Assembly: GCA_030824725.1 (NCBI GenBank)
Contig: JAPJRE010000015.1
Coordinates: 1 to 23,127 of the forward strand
Reading direction: 5' to 3'
Origin: Sphingomonas sp.
GTDB lineage: Bacteria; Pseudomonadota; Alphaproteobacteria; Sphingomonadales; Sphingomonadaceae
DNA: 23,127 bases
Below, in pieces: positions 7,199 through 14,460 of this stretch. The notes under the pieces are model-generated. The model saw only the letters and a list, made by a program, of their open reading frames with translations, was not told the origin of the DNA and did not search any database. The position numbers and the translations under genes were made by a program. The stretch's first letter is position 1. Each line of letters begins with the position of its first letter.

Positions 7199-7744
7199 TC
7201 AGCCCAGTGCTGCGCGGCGGGCGCGCCATTGTTCGGCGGTCTGCGCCCAGCGATCGACCCGCAGATGTTCGAGCGGCGCGGGCAGCCGGGTTGGGCCCCC
7301 ATTTTTGGAGCCGAGGGCCTGGGCGAGGCGGATCGATGCCGTGTTCTCGGGATCGATGGTGTGGATCACCTCGTCCCAGCCGAGCACGTCGATCACATAG
7401 TCGATCGCCGCGATCGCAGCTTCACGGGCATAGCCCTTGCCCGCCGCATCGGCCGCAAGGCCCCAGCCGACTTCCAGCCCCGGCCAGCCCTCCGGGGAAT
7501 GCGGGCCGATCCGGCCGATCCAGCGGCCGCTTGCCCGCTCGATGACCGCGAACATCGAGAAGCCGCGGATTGTCCAGGCGCCCGCCATGCCGCACAGGCC
7601 GCGCCAGGCAGTCCCGCGCGGCTGCACGCCGCCCAGGAACCGCATCACGTGCGGATCGGCATGGAAGGCCGCCCAGGCCTCGAAATCGCCAGCCTCGTGC
7701 TGGCGCAGGATCAGGCGCTCGGTTTCGAGCACCGGCACCTGCAT
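7199..7744 (-). CDS. GNAT family N-acetyltransferase (RimJ/RimL-like)
   Basis: A 181-residue GNAT enzyme. It opens with VPVLETERLILRQHEAGDFE, the standard start of the RimJ/RimL group (Acetyltransf_3), and contains GLEVGWGLAADAAGKGYARE (about residues 89-108) with the G-x-G-x-A pyrophosphate loop that binds acetyl-CoA. Later come the IDPENTASIRLAQALG helix and a short basic tail. Substrates of this group include ribosomal protein N-termini, amino acids and aminoglycosides; nothing here discriminates. Its ATG overlaps the ribH stop by one base, so it is the next cistron of the riboflavin operon and may be expressed with it, though a functional link to flavin metabolism is only suggested by position. 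Confidence 0.85.
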   Translation of the reverse strand: MQVPVLETERLILRQHEAGDFEAWAAFHADPHVMRFLGGVQPRGTAWRGLCGMAGAWTIRGFSMFAVIERASGRWIGRIGPHSPEGWPGLEVGWGLAADAAGKGYAREAAIAAIDYVIDVLGWDEVIHTIDPENTASIRLAQALGSKNGGPTRLPAPLEHLRVDRWAQTAEQWRARRAALG

Positions 7745-8163
7745 CAGCCGAACTTGGCCTTGAGCGCCAGCATCGCCAGCGCCGCCTTGGCCGCCTCGCC
7801 GCCCTTGTCCTTCTGCTTCGGATCGGCGCGGACGAGCGCCTGCGCCTCGTTCTCCACCGTCAGGATGCCGTTGCCGATCGCGACGCCGTCCATCGACAGC
7901 GCCATCAGCCCGCGTGCGCTCTCGCCCGCGACGATCTCGAAATGATAGGTCTCGCCGCGGATCACCACGCCGACCGCGACGAAGGCGTCGTAACGGCCGC
8001 TGTCCGCCGCCAGCGCGACCGCGCCGGGGATCTCCAGCGCACCCGGTACGGTGATCACCTCGGCCTTGTGGCCCGCCGCCTCGATCGCGGCCTTGGCGCC
8101 GGCGATCAGCAGGTCGTTGAGATGCTCGTAGAAGCGCGCTTCGACGATGAGGACGTTGGCCAT
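7744..8163 (-). CDS. ribH: 6,7-dimethyl-8-ribityllumazine synthase
   Basis: A 139-residue protein of typical lumazine synthase length. It condenses 3,4-dihydroxy-2-butanone 4-phosphate (from RibB) with 5-amino-6-ribitylaminouracil to form the lumazine that RibE converts to riboflavin. Family landmarks are VIVEARFYEHLND-like N-terminus (residues 5-17), the VPGALEIPGAVALA motif (39-52) and AVGVVIRGETYHFEIVAGES (63-82), which contains the catalytic His near 74 and the phosphate-binding residues. A KDKGGEAAKAAL helix near the C-terminus is also usual. The start overlaps the ribB stop by one base. The lumazine synthase of this type forms cytoplasmic oligomers, pentamers up to capsids; the oligomeric state is not readable here. 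Confidence 0.95.
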   Translation of the reverse strand: MANVLIVEARFYEHLNDLLIAGAKAAIEAAGHKAEVITVPGALEIPGAVALAADSGRYDAFVAVGVVIRGETYHFEIVAGESARGLMALSMDGVAIGNGILTVENEAQALVRADPKQKDKGGEAAKAALAMLALKAKFG

Positions 8164-9299
8164 TATTGCTCCGAATCGATGGGGCGCGTGCCGGCGATCG
8201 ACAGGCCGTAGCCGTCGAGCCCGATCAGCGTGTGGTGGGTGTTGGAGAGCAGGATCATCTCCTGCACGCCGAGCTCGGTGAGGATCGTCGCGCCGACGCC
8301 GTAGTCGCGCAGCTCGTCCATGTCCTTGGGCGGAATCGCGCCGCTGCGGGTCTGCAGCGCCACGGTATAGCCGTCGGGGCGGGGGCGGTTGATCACCACG
8401 ATCACGCCGGCACCTTCCTTGCCGATGATCTCCATCGAACGGCGCAGCAGCCCGCCGCGCGGGCCCCCCTCGCCGAACACATCGGCAAAGGGCGACAGCG
8501 CGTGCATGCGGACGAGCGTCGGCTTGTCGGGATCGATCCGGCCCTTGACCAGCGCGACCTGCTCGCTGCCCGTCGCCTTGTTCCAGAAGGTGAGGGCGCG
8601 CCACTCGCCGCCCCATTCGCTGGTGAAGCTCGCCTCGGCGCGCTGCTCGACGAGATGGTCGTGGCGGCGGCGATAGGCGATCAGGTCGCGGATCGTGCCG
8701 ATCTTGAGGTTGTGGAGCTGGGCGAAGCCGACGAGATCGTCGAGCCGCGCCATCGTTCCGTCGTCCTTCATGATCTCGCAGATCACGCCGGCGGGGTTGA
8801 GCCCGGCGAGGCGGGCGACGTCCACCGCCGCCTCGGTATGCCCGGCGCGGACCAGCACGCCGCCGTCGCGCGCGACCAGCGGGAAAACATGGCCCGGCGT
8901 CACGATGTCGGCGCGGTCCTTGGTGCTGTCGATCGCGACCGAGATGGTGCGGGCGCGGTCGGCGGCGGAGATGCCGGTGGTCACGCCTTCCCTGGCCTCG
9001 ATCGAGACGGTGAAGGCGGTTTCGTGGCGGGTGCCGTTGGCACGGCTCATCAGCTCGAGCCCGAGCTGGTCGACCCGCGTCTTGGTCATGGCGAGGCAGA
9101 TCAGCCCGCGGCCGTATTTGGCCATGAAGTTGATCGCGTCGGGCGTCGCCATTTGGGCGGGAATGACCAGATCGCCTTCATTCTCGCGATCCTCGTCGTC
9201 GACCAGGATGAACATCCGGCCGTTGCGGGCCTCGTCGATCAGTTCCTCGGGCGAGGAGAGGAAGCCGTGCTTGAGCGCGGCGAGTTCAGCCTTTGGCAC
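8163..9299 (-). CDS. ribB: 3,4-dihydroxy-2-butanone 4-phosphate synthase with degenerate GTP cyclohydrolase II-like domain
   Basis: A 378-residue two-domain protein. Residues about 15-212 form a complete DHBP synthase: DDEDRENEGDL (34-44) with the acidic metal site, TPGHVFPLVARDGGVLVRAGHTEA (134-157) and CEIM (174-177). This domain turns ribulose 5-phosphate into the four-carbon precursor of lumazine. Residues about 222-372 align with GTP cyclohydrolase II, but the zinc-binding Cys cluster (normally C-x10-C-x-C after VHSE) is gone: the segment reads RMHALSPFADVFGEGGPRGG. So it should not hydrolyse GTP and is called ribB, not ribBA. This degenerate tail is known from alphaproteobacteria. The start is GTG at 9299 with GGAGG well spaced upstream; the first in-frame ATG would cut into the domain. 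It overlaps ribE by 14 bases. Confidence 0.92.
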   Translation of the reverse strand: MPKAELAALKHGFLSSPEELIDEARNGRMFILVDDEDRENEGDLVIPAQMATPDAINFMAKYGRGLICLAMTKTRVDQLGLELMSRANGTRHETAFTVSIEAREGVTTGISAADRARTISVAIDSTKDRADIVTPGHVFPLVARDGGVLVRAGHTEAAVDVARLAGLNPAGVICEIMKDDGTMARLDDLVGFAQLHNLKIGTIRDLIAYRRRHDHLVEQRAEASFTSEWGGEWRALTFWNKATGSEQVALVKGRIDPDKPTLVRMHALSPFADVFGEGGPRGGLLRRSMEIIGKEGAGVIVVINRPRPDGYTVALQTRSGAIPPKDMDELRDYGVGATILTELGVQEMILLSNTHHTLIGLDGYGLSIAGTRPIDSEQ

Positions 9300-9894
9300 G
9301 CAATGCCTCCATGCGCTGAAGATAGCGTGCCAGCACGTCGATCTCCAGATTGACCGCCTGGCCGGGCTTCAGCGCACCGAAGGTGGTGACGGCGGCGGTG
9401 TGCGGAATGATGTTGAGGTGGAATTCGACGCCCTCGGGCGTGTCCTCCACCGCGTTGACCGTCAGCGACACACCGTCGACGGTGATCGAGCCCTTGGGCG
9501 CAACGTACGGCGCGATCTCCGGCCCCGCCGCGATCACGACATGGCGCGAGCCGTCGATGGCGTCCACCGACTTCACCCGACCGACGCCGTCGACATGGCC
9601 GGTGACGATATGCCCGCCCAGTTCGTCGCCCAGCCGCAGCGCGCGCTCGAGGTTGAGCTTGCGGCCGGCGGTCCACTGGTCGTCGGCGGTGCGCGAGACG
9701 GTCTCGCCCGACACGTCGAAGTCGAGCCAGCCGGGCCCCTTGTCGACCACCGTCAGGCACACGCCCGAACAGGCGACCGAGGCGCCGAGATCGATCTCAT
9801 GGGTGGGATAGGCCGTCGCCACGCGCACGCGCAGGTCGCCCTGGCGCTCTACCGCGTCGATCGTGCCGACATCGCTTACGATTCCGGTGAACAT
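9286..9894 (-). CDS. ribE: Riboflavin synthase, alpha chain
   Basis: A 202-residue protein made of two lumazine-binding repeats. The first starts with the invariant MFTGIV and holds ACSGVCLTVV (residues 41-50), with the catalytic-region Cys46. The second begins at GGHIVTGHVDGVG (93-105) and holds KGSITVDGVSLTVN. It dismutates two molecules of 6,7-dimethyl-8-ribityllumazine into riboflavin and the pyrimidine that RibH reuses, as a cytoplasmic trimer. The length is normal for the family. The start overlaps the ribD end by 19 bases and the end overlaps the ribB start by 14 bases, so translation of the three is probably coupled. Confidence 0.95.
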   Translation of the reverse strand: MFTGIVSDVGTIDAVERQGDLRVRVATAYPTHEIDLGASVACSGVCLTVVDKGPGWLDFDVSGETVSRTADDQWTAGRKLNLERALRLGDELGGHIVTGHVDGVGRVKSVDAIDGSRHVVIAAGPEIAPYVAPKGSITVDGVSLTVNAVEDTPEGVEFHLNIIPHTAAVTTFGALKPGQAVNLEIDVLARYLQRMEALRAKG

Positions 9895-10859
9895 GCGTTG
9901 CGCTCGTAGACCTCGAACCGATCGCTGCCAAGCAGTCGAGAGTCCAGCAGGCGCCAGCGATCATGCGCCTCGGACAATGCGGCGAGGCCGAATGCCTCGA
10001 CCGCGGGTTTGCCGCCGCCGAGCAGGATCGGCGCGCGGTAGAGGAGGAGCCGGTCGACCAGATCGGCGCGCAGGAACGCGGTAGCCGCCTTGGCGCCGCC
10101 TTCCACCATCAGCATGTCGATGCCCGCCAGGTGGCGAATATCGGCGATGTCGGCGATCCGCTCCCAGTCCGGCGGGGTGGGGCCGGTGGCGGAGAGCAGG
10201 ATGCGGCGCGGCGCGCGATCGGCGAGGCCGGGCAGCCGCACGTCCAGCTTCGGGACATCGGCGAGGAAGGTGCCGCGCCCGACCAGGATGCCGTCGTGCC
10301 GGGCGCGTTCGAGATGGGCGTGGGCGCGGGCCTGGGGGCCGGTGATCCACTTGCTCTCGCCGGTCGACAGCGCGATGCGGCCGTCGAGCGACGTGGCGAG
10401 CTTGAGGGTGACGTGCGGGCGGCCCCTGGCGAGACGGGTGAGGAAGCCGGCCATGCTGCGGCGCGCCTCGGCCGCCATCAGGCCCGATTCGACCGCGATG
10501 CCGGCGTCCTGCAGCCGGGCGAAGCCGGTGCCGTCGGTGCGCGGATCGGGATCGCGCAGCGCGGCGACGACGCGGGCGATGCCCGCCGCGACCAGCAGGT
10601 CCGCACAGGCCGGACCGCGCGGCGAGACATGCGCGCAGGGCTCCAGCGTGACATAGGCGGTGGCGCCGCGCGCGGCCTCGCCGGCCAGCGCCAGCGCCAT
10701 CGCCTCGGCATGAGGACGCCCGCCGGGCTGGGTCCAGCCGCGGCCCACGATCCGGCCGTCGCGGACCAGCACGCAGCCGACATTCGGGTTCGGCGCCGTC
10801 CGCCCCTTGCCCCGCTCGGCGAGCCCGAGCGCAACGGCCATCCAGCGCGCGTCGCTCAA
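9876..10859 (-). CDS. ribD: Bifunctional diaminohydroxyphosphoribosylaminopyrimidine deaminase / uracil reductase
   Basis: A 327-residue fusion that performs the second and third steps of riboflavin synthesis: deamination of the pyrimidine from GTP, then NADPH reduction of the ribosyl group. The deaminase part (1-145) has PNPNVGCVLV, the zinc motif HAEA (His50, Glu52) and the TLEPCAHVSPRGPACADLL block (Cys75, Cys85). The reductase part (146-320) has HVTLKLATSLDGRIA, GESKWITG and the cofactor loop LMVEGGA. It is some 40 residues shorter than the E. coli enzyme, mostly in the middle of the reductase domain. The proposed start is TTG at 10859, within TTGA that also ends the upstream gene; the next ATG (residue 7) is possible but would trim the usual N-terminus. 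Confidence 0.93.
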   Translation of the reverse strand: MSDARWMAVALGLAERGKGRTAPNPNVGCVLVRDGRIVGRGWTQPGGRPHAEAMALALAGEAARGATAYVTLEPCAHVSPRGPACADLLVAAGIARVVAALRDPDPRTDGTGFARLQDAGIAVESGLMAAEARRSMAGFLTRLARGRPHVTLKLATSLDGRIALSTGESKWITGPQARAHAHLERARHDGILVGRGTFLADVPKLDVRLPGLADRAPRRILLSATGPTPPDWERIADIADIRHLAGIDMLMVEGGAKAATAFLRADLVDRLLLYRAPILLGGGKPAVEAFGLAALSEAHDRWRLLDSRLLGSDRFEVYERNACSPES

Positions 10860-11203
10860 ATCCCGTGCTTCTTCAGCCAGTCGTCATATTTCTTGAACTC
10901 GGCCTGGCGCTTTTTCTGCCGCTCGAGGAAGGCCGCTTCCTCTTCCTTGCGCTTGGCCTCGTCGACGCGCTGCTTGGCCCGGATCTCTTCCTCGGTGCGG
11001 GTGATCGGCCAGCTGTCCACGTAGATGATGTTCTTCTTGTACGGGACCGGCACATGCGAATCCTTCACGAACACCACGATGATGCCGAAGGTGATCGCCA
11101 GTGCGAGCATCATGAACCAGAGCTCGTGCTTCTTGCGCGTCGCCAGATAGCCGCGGAGGTCACGCAGCGCCTTCAGCGGCGAGATGTATCTGAGGAACGT
11201 CAT
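10856..11203 (-). CDS. Small single-TM protein with charged coiled-coil tail, first gene of the rib unit
   Basis: A 115-residue protein I do not recognise beyond its shape. Residues 1-27 are basic (MTFLRYISPLKALRDLRGYL), likely cytoplasmic. A single hydrophobic helix spans about 28-46. Next comes VPVPYKKNIIYVDSWPITRT, then a highly charged helix from 70 to 112 (Glu/Lys/Arg-rich, EEEIRAKQRVDEAKRKEEE) likely to form a coiled coil, ending KKHGI. By the positive-inside rule the charged helix would face the periplasm. Its stop TGA is embedded in the TTGA that starts ribD, so ribD translation probably depends on it. Whether it has anything to do with flavins, or with the TonB-like gene upstream, is not shown by the sequence. 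Confidence 0.8.
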   Translation of the reverse strand: MTFLRYISPLKALRDLRGYLATRKKHELWFMMLALAITFGIIVVFVKDSHVPVPYKKNIIYVDSWPITRTEEEIRAKQRVDEAKRKEEEAAFLERQKKRQAEFKKYDDWLKKHGI

Positions 11204-11219
11204 CGGGCCGCCAAGATAG

Positions 11220-11253
11220 GGACGCGGAGGCTCCAGGGCCAGCCCCCGCGTCC
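11220..11253 (-). terminator. Hairpin between tonB and the rib unit
   Basis: The arms GGACGCGG (11220-11227) and CCGCGTCC (11246-11253) are perfect 8-base inverted repeats, with an inner GGCT/AGCC pairing. It lies 23 bases after the tonB stop and 16 bases before the next start in the minus direction. No run of T follows, so it may attenuate or only stabilise the 3' end. Confidence 0.45.
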
Positions 11254-11276
11254 ACGCCGCTGGGATCGGAGGGCGA

Positions 11277-11948
11277 TCAGCGGGCGTCTTCGATCCGGAA
11301 CCGGACGGTCATCGTCTTCCAGCTTTCCTCGGCGACCCCGCCGCGGGTGGCGGGGCGGAAGCGCCACTTGCCGAGCGCCTGGCGCTTGGTGACCGCGAAA
11401 AAGGCGTCGCTGGTCGCGCTCACCTGCTCCACCGCCTTCACCCGGCCGTCGGTGCCGATCAGCACGCGGAGGGTGACGAGCCCGTCACGCTGGGCGCGCA
11501 TTTCCTGGGAGGGATATTCAGGCTGGAAGTCCTGCGCGTACCGCGGGTCGGTGCTGGCGCCGATCAGCGCGGGCACCGGCTTGGGGGGATCGATCACCGT
11601 CGTCGGGCCGGCGGCTGCGGGTTTTTCGATCGGCGGCAGCGTATCGGGAAGGACGTTCGTGGTCCGGATATCGGCCTCGCTGGGCGTTTCAACCAGCGGC
11701 TTGTCGGCAAAGGGCGGCTGCGAGGTGCGCGGCGGGATCTTTTCCATCGGCTTGGGCTGATCGAGCGGCGGCGGTGGCGGGACGTCCCGCACATTGATCG
11801 GCTCCATGATCTTTTCCGGATTTTTCAGGACGAGAATGTTCGGGGCGGCGAAGATCATCCCGGCGATGATGGCCGCATTGATGGCAAGCGCGGCCCCGAA
11901 GCTGACCGAACGCGGTGCACTGGCATGATAACGGGCATCGGCATGCAT
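11277..11948 (-). CDS. TonB-like energy transducer
   Basis: A 223-residue TonB family protein. A short polar N-terminus leads to one membrane anchor (about residues 17-36, AALAINAAIIAGMIFAAPNI). A Pro-rich periplasmic spacer follows (VPPPPPLDQPKP, 56-67, then further KP/EP repeats to about 125), and a TonB C-terminal domain (140-222) with PEYPSQEMRAQRDGLVTLRV, GTDGRVKAVEQV and ALGKWRFRPATRGG. Such proteins pass proton-motive energy from ExbB/ExbD to outer-membrane receptors for iron complexes, vitamins or sugars. No exbB/exbD is in the window. I chose the ATG at 11948 because AAGGAG lies nine bases upstream; a GTG eight codons further up is possible but lacks such a site. Confidence 0.88.
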   Translation of the reverse strand: MHADARYHASAPRSVSFGAALAINAAIIAGMIFAAPNILVLKNPEKIMEPINVRDVPPPPPLDQPKPMEKIPPRTSQPPFADKPLVETPSEADIRTTNVLPDTLPPIEKPAAAGPTTVIDPPKPVPALIGASTDPRYAQDFQPEYPSQEMRAQRDGLVTLRVLIGTDGRVKAVEQVSATSDAFFAVTKRQALGKWRFRPATRGGVAEESWKTMTVRFRIEDAR

Positions 11949-11998
11949 GGCGTTGCACTCCTTCTCCAACACCGGTCTATGAACGCCGGATGAAGGTG

Positions 11999-12027
11999 AT
12001 GGTACAACGTTACATTGTGGCCGTAAA
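11999..12027 (-). promoter_or_regulatory. Candidate promoter for the tonB-like gene
   Basis: On the minus strand TTTACG (12022-12027) and TACCAT (11999-12004) are separated by 17 bases, a sigma70-like spacing, about 50 bases before the ATG. The spacer contains ACAATGTAACGTTGT, a short partial dyad that could be an operator. It is a visual match only. Confidence 0.3.
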
Positions 12028-12038
12028 GATGGAACGGC

Positions 12039-13370
12039 TCAGCCCGTGGCGAGCCGTTCCAGCGCACGATCCTTGCCGATCAGCGGCAGCAATGCGGCCA
12101 TGTCCGGCCCATGGTCGCGGCCGGTAAGCGCGCGGCGGAGCGGCAGGAACAGCGCCTTGCCCTTGCGGCCGGTCGCTGCCTTCAGCGCATCGGTGAGCGC
12201 GCGCCAAGGATCGGCCGACCAGTCCAGGCCCTCGGCCAGCGTCCGCGCCTGGGCGAGAAAGTCGCGGTCCTCGGCCTCGACCGGCGGGGCGGCGATCGGC
12301 CCTTCCACCACCGCCCACCAGTCCGCCGCCTCGGCGACGCTGTTCAGGTTCGGGCGGATCGCTTCCCAGCCGGCGGCGTCGATCCCGCCGGGCAGCCGAT
12401 CGGCAACGGCGGCATGATCGAGCTGGTGGACGATGCGGGCATTGAGCTGCGCGAGTTCCGCTTCGTCGAACCGCGCCGGCGCGCGGCCGAAGCGACCGAA
12501 ATCGAAGCTCGCGATCAACGGTGCGGGATCGGCGAACGGCTCGACGGGGTCGCTGGTGCCGAGCCGGGCGAGCAGCGCGATCAGCGCCTGCGGCTCGATG
12601 CCGACCTCGCGGAAATGGTCGATGCCGAGCGAGCCCAGCCGCTTCGACAGCTTGCCTTCATTGCCGGTGAGCAGCGCCTCGTGCGCGAAGCCGGGCACCG
12701 TGCCGCCCAGCGCGGTGAACATCTGGATCTGCGTGGCGGTGTTGGAGACATGGTCCTCGCCGCGCACGACATGGGTGACGGCCATGTCGATATCGTCGAT
12801 CACGCTCGGCAGCAGATAGAGCCAGGAACCGTCGGCACGGCGCACCACCGGATCGCTGAGCAGCCTGGCCTCGAAGCGCTGGGGCCCGCGCACCAGATCG
12901 TCCCAGCCGATTGCCTCCGCATGATCGAGCTTGAAGCGCCAGTGCGGGCGCACGCCCTCGGCCTCCAGCGTTGCGCGTTCGGCATCGCTCAGCGTCAGCG
13001 CGGCGCGGTCATAGACCGGGGGCAGGCCGCGGCCGAGCAGTACCTTGCGCTTCAGTTCGAGTTCCTGCGCGGTCTCATAGGCAGGATAGACGCGGCCGTC
13101 CGCCACCAGCTGGGCGAATCGCGCCTCGTAGCGATCGAACCGTGCCGACTGGCGTTCCTCGGCATCGGGGACGAGGCCCATCCAGCCTAGGTCGGCGCGG
13201 ATCGCCTCGACGAATCGCTCTTCCGATCGCGCCTGGTCGGTATCGTCGATCCGCAGCAGGAAGGTGCCGCCATGGCGCTGGGCAAACAGCCAATTGTGGA
13301 GCGCGGTCCGCAGGTTGCCGACATGCAGCGTGCCGGTGGGGCTCGGGGCGAAACGGGTAACGACGGTCAT
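12039..13370 (-). CDS. gltX: Glutamate--tRNA ligase (GluRS)
   Basis: A 443-residue class I aminoacyl-tRNA synthetase that charges tRNA-Glu (and in many alphaproteobacteria tRNA-Gln, followed by amidation). The HIGH-type motif is PSPTGTLHVGN (residues 9-19) and the KMSKS-type motif is GKLSKR (239-244). VVRGEDHVSNT (201-211) marks the active-site region. The Cys-rich zinc knuckle of E. coli GluRS is absent; the corresponding segment reads YPAYETAQELELKRKVLLGRG. It is shorter than the usual 470-480 residues. Alphaproteobacteria often carry two GluRS genes with split tRNA preference, and this may be one of such a pair; the second copy is not in the window. It is divergent from prs. Confidence 0.93.
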   Translation of the reverse strand: MTVVTRFAPSPTGTLHVGNLRTALHNWLFAQRHGGTFLLRIDDTDQARSEERFVEAIRADLGWMGLVPDAEERQSARFDRYEARFAQLVADGRVYPAYETAQELELKRKVLLGRGLPPVYDRAALTLSDAERATLEAEGVRPHWRFKLDHAEAIGWDDLVRGPQRFEARLLSDPVVRRADGSWLYLLPSVIDDIDMAVTHVVRGEDHVSNTATQIQMFTALGGTVPGFAHEALLTGNEGKLSKRLGSLGIDHFREVGIEPQALIALLARLGTSDPVEPFADPAPLIASFDFGRFGRAPARFDEAELAQLNARIVHQLDHAAVADRLPGGIDAAGWEAIRPNLNSVAEAADWWAVVEGPIAAPPVEAEDRDFLAQARTLAEGLDWSADPWRALTDALKAATGRKGKALFLPLRRALTGRDHGPDMAALLPLIGKDRALERLATG

Positions 13371-13487
13371 GCCTGCGGCCTAGGCTGGCACAGGCAAAGC
13401 GGCAATGCCTCTTTGCGTCACGGAAACGTCGCACTAAAGGGCGCGGGCATCGGGACATCGCGACGCGGCACGGGAGGCCACGCACCT
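13371..13487. promoter_or_regulatory. Divergent intergenic region between gltX and prs
   Basis: This 117-base gap must hold both promoters. GGGAGG at about 13471-13476 is the likely ribosome binding site for prs. I see no convincing -35/-10 pair, and the frame of prs stays open upstream without family similarity. Confidence 0.35.
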
Positions 13488-14423
13488 ATGAAACTCATGG
13501 CCGGCAATTCGAACCTGCCGCTGGCGAGCGCCATCGCCGACTATCTGGAAATTCCGCTTACCCAGGCGAACGTCCGTCGCTTCGCCGACGAGGAGATCTT
13601 CGTCGAGATCCTCGAGAATGTCCGCGGCGAGGACGTGTTCGTCCTCCAGTCGACCAGCTATCCGGCGAACGACAATCTGATGGAGCTGCTGATCATGATC
13701 GACGCGCTCCGCCGCGCGTCGGCCAAGCGGATCACCGCGGTGCTCCCCTATTTCGGCTATGCCCGCCAGGACCGGAAGCCGGGGCCGCGCACGCCGATCT
13801 CGGCCAAGCTGGTCGCCAACCTGATCACCACCGCAGGCGCCAACCGCGTGCTCTCGGTCGACCTGCACGCCGGGCAGATCCAGGGCTTCTTCGACATTCC
13901 CACGGACAATCTGTTCGCGGCACCGGTGATGTCGGCGGACATCCAGACGCGCTTCATCGACAAGCAGTGGATGGTCGTCTCGCCCGACGTCGGCGGCGTG
14001 GTGCGCGCGCGCCAGCTCGCCAAGCGGCTCGACAACGCCCCGCTCGCCATCGTCGACAAGCGGCGCGAGCGTCCCGGTGAGTCGGAAGTGATGAACATCA
14101 TCGGCGAGGTGAAGGGCCGCTTCTGCATCCTGATCGACGACATCGTCGATTCGGCCGGCACGCTGTGCAACGCCGCCGCGGCGCTCAAGGCGGCGGGGGC
14201 CGAGGACGTGGTGGCCTATTGTACGCACGGCGTGCTCTCCGGCGCGGCGATGGCGCGCGTCGCCAAGTCCGAGCTGCGCGAGCTGGTGATCACCGATTCG
14301 ATCGGCAACCACGAGATCGTCGCGGCCGGCGAGAAGGTCCGCCACCTGACCATCGCGCCGCTGATCGCCGAGGCGATCCGCCGCATCGCGGACGAAAGCT
14401 CGGTGTCGAGCCTGTTCGACTAA
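13488..14423 (+). CDS. prs: Ribose-phosphate pyrophosphokinase (PRPP synthetase)
   Basis: A 311-residue class I PRPP synthetase of normal length. It makes 5-phosphoribosyl 1-pyrophosphate from ribose 5-phosphate and ATP, feeding nucleotide, His and Trp synthesis. Landmarks are FADEEIFVEILENVRGEDVF (32-51), the ATP flexible region with PYFGYARQDRKPGPRTPISAK (87-107), the Mg/ribose-binding VDLHAGQIQGFF (124-135), the catalytic loop VDKRRERPGESEV (189-201) and the PRPP motif LIDDIVDSAGTLCNAA (215-230). The ATG at 13488 matches the family start (KLMAGNSNLPLA) and has a GGGAGG site upstream. It ends at a strong hairpin facing a convergent permease gene. Confidence 0.96.
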   Translation: MKLMAGNSNLPLASAIADYLEIPLTQANVRRFADEEIFVEILENVRGEDVFVLQSTSYPANDNLMELLIMIDALRRASAKRITAVLPYFGYARQDRKPGPRTPISAKLVANLITTAGANRVLSVDLHAGQIQGFFDIPTDNLFAAPVMSADIQTRFIDKQWMVVSPDVGGVVRARQLAKRLDNAPLAIVDKRRERPGESEVMNIIGEVKGRFCILIDDIVDSAGTLCNAAAALKAAGAEDVVAYCTHGVLSGAAMARVAKSELRELVITDSIGNHEIVAAGEKVRHLTIAPLIAEAIRRIADESSVSSLFD

Positions 14424-14427
14424 TTCC

Positions 14428-14460
14428 AGATCCTCCCCGAGCTTCGCCCGGGGAGGATCT
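14428..14460. terminator. Bidirectional hairpin between prs and the TauE/SafE permease
   Basis: A perfect 12-base stem, AGATCCTCCCCG paired with CGGGGAGGATCT, encloses a 9-base loop. It starts four bases after the prs stop and overlaps the stop of the convergent permease gene by two bases. No long T run follows on either strand, but position and stem strength suit a shared terminator. Confidence 0.7.

Noticed and set aside
11204..11276. FMN riboswitch before the riboflavin genes
   Set aside because: The conserved RFN pieces (AGGGGC.., ..GGCGGT, ..GGATT) are not present in this gap or upstream of the tonB-like gene; only a simple hairpin is seen.
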